Assembly: GCA_951640165.1 (NCBI GenBank)
Contig: OX621244.1
Coordinates: forward strand, 11,860,001 to 11,924,000
Source: Pseudoips prasinana
Taxonomy: Eukaryota > Arthropoda > Insecta > Lepidoptera > Nolidae
Reading direction: 5' to 3'
DNA length: 64,000 nucleotides
Position numbers and translations under genes: made by a program. This document shows positions 57,161 to 64,000 of this stretch, piece after piece; the stretch's first letter is position 1; each line of letters begins with the position of its first letter. The notes beneath the pieces were generated by a model that saw nothing but the letters and a program-made list of their open reading frames with translations, was not told where the DNA came from and made no database searches.

Positions 57161-57206
57161 TAATTATACGTATAAAATATACTATTATATTTTATACGTA
57201 TAATTA
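57161..57206. repeat. Perfect 46-bp palindrome
   Basis: Arms 57161-57181 and 57186-57206 (21 bp each, exact) around CTAT. AT-rich, with a central TATACGTATA-type word in each arm. It abuts the target site of the next insertion. Confidence 0.9.
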
Positions 57207-57211
57207 TACTT

Positions 57212-57275
57212 CCCAGAGGGGTCTCTTGTCTCTGCCTACCCCTCTGGGAAACAGGCGTGAGTCTATGTATGTATG
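57212..57275 (+). mobile_element. Extremely truncated LINE 3' end with 11-bp target duplication
   Basis: 64 bp: CTCTGCCTACCCCTCTGGGA AACAGGCGTGA, then GTCTATGTATGTATG. Same end as 36473-36822. Flanked by TAATTATACTT (57201-57211, 57276-57286). Confidence 0.85.
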
Positions 57276-57499
57276 TAATTATACTTATAAAATATAATAA
57301 ATATTTTGACATTGAAATTTTAATTGACATTTTCTAATCTCTAATAAGTAACACTGTTTTTAAATCTTATTTTTACTTATTGTTTGGATTCAATCATGTA
57401 TTAACTACTATTAACAAATTAAATATTAATAACAATTTCAATGTAAGTATAAAATTTTAATGCATTACTTTAAATATTTGCACGACGTATTCTGACGAA

Positions 57500-57575
57500 T
57501 ATAGTGAAACGAAAATATAATACCATCAAATGTAACCTGTATTCTCGCAAATAAAGATTTCATTCATTCATTCAA
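57500..57575 (+). repeat. Possible LINE 3' end with (ATTC)n tail
   Basis: CCTGTATTCTCGCAAATAAA GATTTCATTCATTCATTC: a polyadenylation-like AATAAA followed by an ATTC repeat, as in several CR1-like 3' ends. No coding part seen. Confidence 0.4.
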
Positions 57576-57662
57576 TTTAAGGTACATTAACACAAAACCT
57601 TTAATTATATCCGTATTTAAGTAGTCTATACACATATTATTAAAAGTGCTAATATAAAGTAA

Positions 57663-57855
57663 GGTTCTCGAGTGGCGCCCACGAACCGGAAGACGCAGCG
57701 TAGATAGGCCCCTGCAATATGGACCGACGATCTTGCAAGGGTCGCGAGAAGCCGCTGGTCTACTACTTATGTGCAGCGTAAAACCAGCCTTTGTGGAAAT
57801 CCTTGGAGGAGGCCTTTGCTCAGCGGTGGACGTACGTCTTTTAGCTGATATGATG
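57663..57855 (+). repeat. RTE-type LINE 3' end, 5'-truncated
   Basis: CTCGAGTGGCGCCCACGAAC CGGAAGACGCAGCG, GGACCGACGATCTTGCAAGG, CTTGGAGGAGGCCTTTGCTC, GCTGATATGATGA. The longest of the solo RTE tails here. Confidence 0.86.
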
Positions 57856-58002
57856 AAAGCTCACATAAAAGCATATTTTTATAAAACATAGTTGTGCCCC
57901 ACGGTTTTTCATTTCATTTCATTTATTTATTGATAACAATAACAATAGTTACAAGTCAGAGCATCACAATTTACAATTAATAATTTATGTCGCAATCTAT
58001 AC

Positions 58003-58642
58003 AAATAATAAAATCGTAGGAAAGTCAGAACGGTACATTGAATATTTTTTAAAAAGGATACTTTGGGCATGATCTACAATCGACATCGAAACCAAAAATA
58101 TAGTTTTTAGATTTTTTGTCTGTGTGTCTGTTTGTCTGTATGTATGTCCGGGCTAAACTCAAAAAGTACTGCATGGATTTACATAAAATTTTGTATGAAT
58201 ATTACTAAGAGTTCGGGTCAACATATAGGCTACATATTATCACGCTATCACCCACGGGATAATTTTAGACTGTGATAATTTTAGAAACTTATCGCGGGTA
58301 AAACCACGGGGCACAGCTATATTAAATAACTAATAGGCCCTTTTACCCGCGTTTAACTTTATGAATTACCACAGCTCCTCGCCCGGTAGGTGATAGCGTG
58401 ATAATATGTAGCCTATTATGTTGACCCATCCTCTTAGTAATATTCATGCAAAATTTGAAGTAAATCCATGCAGTACTTTTTGAGTTTCGCCCGGACATAC
58501 ATACAGAGAAACAGATAAACAGACAAAAAATTCTAAAGACTATATTTTTGGCTTCGGTATCTATTATAGATCACGCTCCAGGTATCCTTTTAAAAAAATA
58601 TTTAATGTACAGTTTTGATTTTCCTACGATTTTATTATATGT
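58003..58642. repeat. Large inverted repeat, ~255-bp arms
   Basis: Left arm 58003-58256 and right arm 58385-58642 are imperfect reverse complements. Shared blocks, read on the left arm, include AATAATAAAATCGTAGGAAA, CCAAAAATATAGTTTTTAGA, TCTGTATGTATGTCCGGGC, CTCAAAAAGTACTGCATGGA, and CTACATATTATCACGCTATC. The 128-bp centre contains CCACGGGGCACAGCTAT, the start motif of the repeat at 4493. It looks like two copies of one dispersed repeat joined head to head, or a foldback element. Confidence 0.82.
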
Positions 58643-59192
58643 CCACACGCAGCAAGATATTTTTCAAATGAGCATTGGTGCAGGCAGGGAAACTGTTGCA
58701 CGATGCGTGCTAATTCCAGTACTATTAGTTTTTGCATCACTCCTATGATCAAACTTTCGAGTCTCTTTGCTAATAGGTTATTTACTGAATTTACTATGGG
58801 ACCAATACTTGTTGAATTCACGTCACTTACTCTGGTAATCTCATCATTCAGGTCTTTAATCATTCAGGTATTTAATTAACTTTCTTTGTCATCTATGACG
58901 AGATTTTTATTATTCGCCTGTCGATCTATTACCAGCCAATAGACCTGATAATTTCAGACCTATTTTCATTTTTCCTTTTCTCTAAGACCCATGATTGGCC
59001 AATCCCAATACAGTATGGACCGTTGTTGAGAAATGATGCTATGGTAAATTCTGTTTATATCTTAGTGGACGATCAATACTGACACTAAGTTAACGATTTT
59101 CATGTGATAATGTAGATGGAACAAGCAATTTAATTATTATTAATTACTTTGAGAAATAATGATAACGCAAATTAGAAAATATATCTATGTGG
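58643..59192. other. Unique sequence
   Basis: Frames on both strands across 58548-58863 have no recognised domain. No repeat seen. Confidence 0.45.
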
Positions 59193-59324
59193 AGGGAGTG
59201 TACGCTGACAGTCATTTGGCCGACAGACTGTACATCGACAAGGCTTTCATTGGACTGTACTTTTCGCCGACAGAACACTTCACTCATCATTGAGTATGTC
59301 ACTTATACTCAGAGAAAAACATTT

Positions 59325-59513
59325 CATCATTACAGCTTAAATAAGTCCACTGCTGGACAAGCCTCCCTCAAGAATCATCTTGAGGGGATATGCCATAATC
59401 GCCACGCTTGGCAGGCGGGTTGGCGATCGCAGTAAGATGGTCGTAGTACTCAGAAGGAAGCTGCTTCCCGTCCTCTGGTAGATATTCCCTCGGGAATATC
59501 TACCAGAATGTCG
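59325..59513 (-). repeat. LINE 3' end with 5' foldback and target duplication
   Basis: Same 3' end as 56551-56798 (CATCATTACAGCTTAAATAA, CGCCACGCTTGGCAGGCGGG). Flanked by near-identical AGAGAAAAACATTT (59311-59324) and AGAGAAACATTT (59514-59525). Its 5' extremity contains a 34-bp palindrome (59474-59507). Confidence 0.8.
59474..59507. repeat. 34-bp palindrome at a truncated LINE 5' end
   Basis: Two 16-bp exact inverted arms around TC. The sister copy at 56.7 kb has only one arm, so the second arm was added during or after insertion. Confidence 0.88.
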
Positions 59514-59710
59514 AGAGAAACATTTACCAAGTGTAATATAGGACCGATTCCGTTCGTTGTCGTCACAGTTCTAACCTAACCTTAACCAATAATTATGAAA
59601 ACTGTCGGCAAAGTGTTCTGTGGGCAAAAAGTACAGTCGAATTAAAGTCTTATCGGTGTACATTCGGTCGGCATAATGTCTGTCTGCGTTTAGTCGTAGA
59701 GTGATGTCGA

Positions 59711-59745
59711 TAAAATTTGTAATATATCTTATATTACAAATTTTA
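59711..59745. repeat. Perfect 16-bp inverted repeat
   Basis: Arms 59711-59726 and 59730-59745 with a 3-base loop, directly outside the inverted-repeat element. Confidence 0.88.
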
Positions 59746-60345
59746 TTTAGATTCCATAACTTTCTCATAAATAACTTGTGTTAAAATATTGCCTCTTGTT
59801 TTCCTCTTAAACTTCAATATGAAATACCTAGGCGCTTAAAATACTATGTACAATTCAGTAAAATCAACCTTTCCAAGCCCTTGAAACGTCTATTTAAAAT
59901 TCAAATAACATGAGCCGCGTCCTATAAAACCAGCGAATAATTTTACACATTGAATATACAAACAGTAGGCTATTTCACTACAATTTCAGCCTACAAGCCT
60001 CTAGTTACTCAGTTCTATCCTGTATTTACCTAGATAGTTAGATAGCGGGCATACCGATTACGTCAATTACCTCCCGTTGTGATAATAACATCAATGGAGT
60101 AGCCTTTTGTACAGCAGTGGGTCAATAATAGGTTATGTCTTAGCCAGGGTTGACAAACTCATGGCATGCCATCTACTTTTGCATAACTTACCGGTTATTT
60201 TTTAAATTATTTTCATCGTAATGTGGTACTAAGTCAGCAACCAAGCATACAGATCACCTGACGGCGAGCGGTTATATAAGGCATCACTCACGTATTCCAG
60301 ATCCTTTTTGTTTTATAATTTATGTATGTATTTAGAAATATATTA
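59746..60345. other. Unique sequence
   Basis: Nothing recognised. Confidence 0.5.
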
Positions 60346-60420
60346 CGATGTTTATCAGTTGTCCGGTTGCCATAGTATTGTCTTTGCCTAGTTTGGGATC
60401 AGATGGCAGTGTGTTAGTTG
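60346..60420 (+). mobile_element. SINE-2 3' end fragment
   Basis: CATAGTATTGTCTTTGCCTA GTTTGGGATCAGATGGCAGT GTGTTAGTTG: the 3' body end shared by SINE-2 copies. No head. Confidence 0.72.
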
Positions 60421-60460
60421 ACCCAATTTATTTTTACTATTTTATTTTCCTTTCTTGATG

Positions 60461-60507
60461 AGCCATGGGTGGGAGCAAGGAGGCCAGGCCTGCTCATACC
60501 CATGGCT
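60461..60507. repeat. 17-bp GC-rich inverted repeat
   Basis: Arms 60461-60477 and 60491-60507 with one mismatch and a 13-base spacer (AGCCATGGGTGGGAGCA and its near complement). Confidence 0.85.
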
Positions 60508-60699
60508 ACAGTATTCGCAGTCTAAAGAGTGTATTCTTAATAGTAAGAGTACTTCCTCAATCGATCTGTTCTACCACTAACGCTCTGCTTTATATTTCTT
60601 TAATTATGCTACTATGTTATACAGGGAACTAGTATGTGGTTTCTGGAGCCAAAGCCTACTAGACACACTAGTATTTCACCTACTATATTTATTATATTA

Positions 60700-61981
60700 G
60701 GTCTTTACCTATGAAATTGCCGTTCTGCAGTACTGGCCATTTCAAATCAAAATAATTTTTGTTTGGCTAAGAATTCTAATTTCAAATTAATTTTATTTTA
60801 AAAACATGGATTCTTTTTTCCAAAAGTAGTCATTTCTTTATTGATTAGTGTTACATTTTCATCGCATTTCAATCTTTTTCGTCATCATGGATACGTTAAA
60901 AATTCGAGTAATTATGGAATATGAGTACCGTCGTGGCAGCAACGCGGCACAAGCGGCACGCAACATCAACGACGTTTACGGAGCTAACACTACAAACCAA
61001 CGCACCACCTGTTATTGGTTTGCTCGCTTCCGTTCTGGAAATTTCGACCTGAAAAATGAACCTCGCGGTCGTCCGAAGACTTTGGTCGACAATGACGAAT
61101 TAAAGGCGGTTGTGGAAGCTGATGATACACAATCTACGGCTGAATTAGCAGCAGCTTTCGACGTTAGCGTCAAAACAATATTGGTCCATTTGCGTCAAAT
61201 TGGCAAGGTAAAAAAGCTTGACAAATGGGTGCCCCACGAACTCAATGATCGCCAGCGCGAAGTACGCGTCGAGACGTGCCTTGCACTGCTCAACAGACAC
61301 ACAAATGAAGGAATTTTGAACCGCATTGTTACCTGCGATGAAAAATGGATTCTGTTTGATAACCGCAAGCGCTCAGCAAGTTGGTTGGATCCTGGTTCAG
61401 CACCTAAACAATGCCCTAAACGAAAACTTACCCCTAGAAAAGTGATGGTCACTGTTTGGTGGTCTAGCGCCGGTGTGATTCATCACAGCTTCTTACCAAA
61501 CGGGGTGAGCATTACTGCAGATGTGTACTGTGAAGAACTGAGCACAATGATGGAGAAGCTGGCGCATCTCCAACCAGCATTGGTCAATCGCTCGTCTCCG
61601 CTGCTCCTGCACGACAACGCGCGACCTCATACTGCACAGCAGACGGTCTCCAAGTTGCAAGAACTGGGGTTGGAAGCTCTCCGTCATCCGCCCTACTCAC
61701 CAGACCTTGCGCCTACAGACTACTACTTTTTCCAGAATTTGGATAACTTCTTGGCGGGAAAAAAATTCAATACCCGAGAGGCAGTACAAAATGCCTTTGA
61801 AGAATTTGTTGCCTCCCGTCCAGCTGATTTCTTTAAGAAGGGCATCAATAAACTGCCACTGCGATGGCAAAGATGCATTGATTGCATGGGTGATTACTTC
61901 GATTAATACAAATAAAAAAATTCATGAAAAAAATTCGTTTAAATTTTTTCATACAAAACGGCAATTTCATAGGTAAAGACC
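60700..61981 (+). mobile_element. Apparently intact mariner transposon (cecropia-like)
   Basis: 1,282 bp. Both ends read inward GGTCTTTACCTATGAAATTG (25 identical terminal bases, then one mismatch and two more matches), flanked by the TA target duplication (60698-60699, 61982-61983). It contains a single uninterrupted transposase gene. Size, TIR length and TA target are those of a canonical mariner. The near-perfect TIR identity and open frame point to a young and possibly mobile copy. Confidence 0.93.
60887..61906 (+). CDS. Mariner transposase
   Basis: 339 residues from ATG 60887. The open frame extends 13 codons upstream, but without an ATG. N-terminal paired helix-turn-helix DNA-binding region ~1-110, with GRP (61-63) in the linker between the two HTH units, and WVPHEL (114-119). 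The catalytic triad is D,D(34)D: D151 in TCDEKW, D243 in HDNARPH, D278 in YSPDLAPTDYYFF, with exactly 34 residues between the last two. Length is within the family range (about 340-350). The overall sequence style is cecropia-type mariner (the Hsmar1/SETMAR relatives). It would bind the TIRs, excise the element as a dimer and integrate it at TA. No stop, frameshift or missing catalytic residue was seen. Confidence 0.95.
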   Translation: MDTLKIRVIMEYEYRRGSNAAQAARNINDVYGANTTNQRTTCYWFARFRSGNFDLKNEPRGRPKTLVDNDELKAVVEADDTQSTAELAAAFDVSVKTILVHLRQIGKVKKLDKWVPHELNDRQREVRVETCLALLNRHTNEGILNRIVTCDEKWILFDNRKRSASWLDPGSAPKQCPKRKLTPRKVMVTVWWSSAGVIHHSFLPNGVSITADVYCEELSTMMEKLAHLQPALVNRSSPLLLHDNARPHTAQQTVSKLQELGLEALRHPPYSPDLAPTDYYFFQNLDNFLAGKKFNTREAVQNAFEEFVASRPADFFKKGINKLPLRWQRCIDCMGDYFD

Positions 61982-61983
61982 TA

Positions 61984-62198
61984 TTATCTACATATGTTAT
62001 ATTTCATCATCTAAACAAATTTTAATATCATTGCATTCCTTTCTAACATATGTCTTATGGAAAGGTCAGAATATTTTTAGTTTTAGTGTAAATTATTTAA
62101 TAATTGAAAGAAAATTTGCGACACCTGAGTCTAGGATAGCCCTAACATGTACTTCCTGTCCATTCTTTCCATACAGTTTGACCCAATATAAATTATAA
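61984..62198. other. Unique sequence with a tail-like direct repeat
   Basis: GAAAATTTGCGACAC at 62110-62124 is repeated as GAAAATTAGCGACAC at 62200-62214, 90 bp apart. It probably marks two ends of the neighbouring 5S-like retroposon. Confidence 0.5.
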
Positions 62199-62345
62199 AG
62201 AAAATTAGCGACACGTTACAACCTCTCAACTAATTATGCTTGCGCTGTAGTTAAACCACTTTGGTGGTCACCCATCAATGGACTGACCGCGAGCCTAGTT
62301 TCTTAACCTCACCGATCACTTAGGGACCGGTGAGAGCATTGGCTT
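62199..62345 (-). mobile_element. 5S-rRNA-derived SINE-like sequence
   Basis: On the minus strand, 62345 to 62262 reads like the 5S rRNA internal region. CACCGGT, then GTGATCGGTGAGGTTAAGAA (5S box A zone), then CGCGGTCAGTCCATTGATGG GTGACC (5S box C zone), in the correct order and spacing. Downstream is an unrelated body (GGTTTAACTACAGCGCAAGC ...) ending GTGTCGCTAATTTTC. A 5S head with a foreign body is the structure of SINE3-type elements. It is too diverged to be a functional 5S gene. Confidence 0.7.
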
Positions 62346-63195
62346 TGAGCGTCTCAGATATGTATAAAGCATTTAATTAATTTACTGTTGAAGAAGACAA
62401 AATTAATAAAATAGTACGACAAGAGTTATGGTAACTCTTTTTTAGTTATTTAAAACACCTTATCTTCTTCAAAATTATTCTAAATGGTCTGGAAACAATA
62501 TTTTTATGTTAATTTCCTAATCTCATTGAATTTAAATGGTAAGTGAACCGATATTCTGCCGTTTGTCGTTCCGAATTGTTATAGGTGGGTGGAGGTACTT
62601 CTTCAGTCAAACTGCTTGTAGAGCCACTAAATCGGTTTGAATGGAATTTATACTTAGCAAACTAATAAATGAAAAAATAAGTAATACATTCGATTGATCA
62701 GGATGATAACAATCAATACATAGATTACAAGTAAACACTTCACTAATTAACAACCATAAGGACAGTGTGTACAATGTGTGCCATCCTATCGACCTGGAAA
62801 ATAGGAAGAATAAAACTTTTAGAACTAGCAATATAAATAAAATAAGTGAAGTGGTTACATGTATTGATGAAGAAATATTTTCGATGGGTTGACTACCCCT
62901 ACTTTGCGGCGAAATTAGTACGTAATTATATTATTTTAGGTCTTGTTTATACGTGTGATAACTGGCTTGTCTATCCATGTAAAGTGGCTAAAGGGCACAA
63001 GGTGTAGCAGCAACACCTTCCAAACCAGCCCTGATACTGTGACGTCTTTTTCCCTGAAAAAATCTAGAAGTGGTTTACACTACCGTCTACCACTAGACAA
63101 CAACATAGACAGATTGATCCTACCATGTTAGACAGATTCATAGGAAGATCTTTTGAGGATGGGATGTTAGACGTTGTGTTATCCATGTATCTCAA
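62346..63195. other. Unique AT-rich sequence
   Basis: No recognisable gene or repeat. Confidence 0.5.
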
Positions 63196-63580
63196 GTTCT
63201 GTTGCGAGCGTTCCCATTGAGGCACCACATATGGATGTTGAGCTTTTGAAAGCGTCAACCTTTAGTAAAATTTTCAAACAATTGTAAATATAACCACTAG
63301 TTTGTAATAGTTCTTTTTATACATCAAACGGGAAAGGTCGATATTTAATATGATAAGTTTTGCAAATGTTTTACTAAGAGTTGTAAATTGTAACTATGTT
63401 AAGAGTTATGGATGCCTCTCACGTCACGTCTGACCTTTGACCGATTGTAACTTTGGAGTGGCTACTTTTACAAACTAGTGGCTAAATTTACAATTGTTTG
63501 AGAACTTTTACTAAAAGTTGACGCTTTCAAAAGCTCAACATTCATATGTGGTCCCTCAATGGGAACCATCGCAGTTCTGT
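63196..63580. repeat. Inverted repeat, ~115-bp arms (foldback)
   Basis: Left arm 63196-63312 and right arm 63463-63580 are about 90% identical as reverse complements. Shared blocks: ATGTTGAGCTTTTGAAAGCG, CAAACAATTGTAAAT and CCACTAGTTTGTAA. Spacer about 150 bp. No coding sequence, and no clear target duplication. Confidence 0.82.
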
Positions 63581-64000
63581 TTAAGCTCGGAGTATGTAAT
63601 GATAATTTTCTATTTCTTTTTGCCGTTGATGCCCAATCGTAGTGACAACAAAGTACAAATAGTGATTAGATGTACTTCTCAGTTTGATATCTAGTGTTGC
63701 TCATATTTTCGAGCAGTAAAATATATGATTGTCAAATTTATATTATTTGGCAAGTCTATAGAGGCTCAAATACCATAACATAAAAATAAATTTCCAGTGC
63801 ATCTTCATAAGCGTCAACTAATATTTTATAGTAATATCAATGAACGTGGATGCAGTACACCATCAACAAACACCATCTTCATCAGGAACGTTATCAATGT
63901 CTTTTTCGGTAAAACAGTTGCGACATCAAGCCTAAGTAAACTTCATGCCAAAAAAGCAATAATTAAGCGGATCTAAAGTAAGTCATAAGATATTTACTCC
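63581..64000. other. Unique sequence
   Basis: Nothing recognised to the window end. Confidence 0.5.

Larger units (their letters stand above)
59193..59703. mobile_element. Inverted-repeat element with ~90-bp arms, interrupted by a LINE end
   Basis: Left arm 59193-59283 (GACAGTCATTTGGCCGACAG, GTACTTTTCGCCGACAGAAC) pairs imperfectly with right arm 59611-59703 (GTTCTGTGGGCAAAAAGTAC). GCCGACAG words recur. Between them lies a LINE 3' end (59325-59513) with its own target duplication, so the original element was about 310 bp. It is probably a MITE-like non-autonomous DNA transposon. Exact ends and target duplication were not resolved. Confidence 0.65.

Noticed and set aside
61195..61687. Minus-strand frames across the mariner
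   Set aside because: Shadows of the transposase gene.
62262..62345. Functional 5S rRNA gene
   Set aside because: Too many differences in the box regions, no complete 120-nt unit and no terminator; fits a 5S-derived retroposon or pseudogene.
1..64000. LTR retrotransposon or endogenous retrovirus
   Set aside because: No long direct terminal repeats, primer-binding site, gag-like zinc knuckle, protease or integrase motif was recognised.
1..64000. CRISPR array or bacterial operon
   Set aside because: No regularly spaced repeats or operon-like coding; the sequence is eukaryotic in style.

Overview
The window looks like repeat-dominated nuclear DNA of an insect, most probably a moth or butterfly (Lepidoptera). 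This is inferred from the AT-rich unique sequence, the tRNA-headed SINEs, the RTE-type LINE tails ending in (GATGAT)n and the mix of repeat types. No host protein-coding gene, rRNA gene or true tRNA gene could be recognised. Nearly everything that can be named is a transposable element, many nested inside one another, separated by unique AT-rich DNA that may be intergenic or a long intron.

Layout. 1-3998: a decayed minus-strand jockey/CR1-like LINE (family L-A), split by a 1,422-bp MULE-type DNA transposon with long TIRs and an 8-bp target duplication. 5404-6439: a 5'-truncated LINE with an open reverse-transcriptase reading frame. 7312-11123 and 13611-17388: two copies, in opposite orientation, of a ~3.8-kb composite. 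A DNA transposon with matching ends (CGTCCCCGTAGTTGG...) and its own 4-bp target duplication (ATAT, ATAC) carries an internal RTE retrotransposon, which itself carries a tRNA-derived SINE. 17.4-35 kb: LINE and SINE fragments in unique DNA, with a second L-A copy at 27.1 kb. 35.0-38.4 kb: the longest L-A copy, broken by frameshifts and by a 350-bp retroposon insertion. 39-47 kb: SINEs, palindromes, a small poly-A retroposon family and a 147-bp MITE inside a SINE. 47.6-52.4 kb: an apparently full-length CR1-type LINE with both ORFs open. 52.4-60 kb: MITEs, LINE 3' ends and large inverted repeats. 60700-61981: an apparently intact mariner with an open 339-codon transposase and near-perfect TIRs. 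62.2 kb: a 5S-rRNA-derived SINE-like sequence. 63.2-63.6 kb: a foldback repeat.

How they work together. Intact LINEs of the kind at 47.6-52.4 kb provide target-primed reverse transcription, and the SINEs and truncated LINE ends look like its passengers. The mariner is a self-contained cut-and-paste unit. The MITEs, the MULE and the composites lack a visible functional transposase and would need one supplied from elsewhere. The strongest candidate for something unusual is the pair of composites: a cut-and-paste transposon that seems to have moved an inserted LINE plus SINE as cargo.
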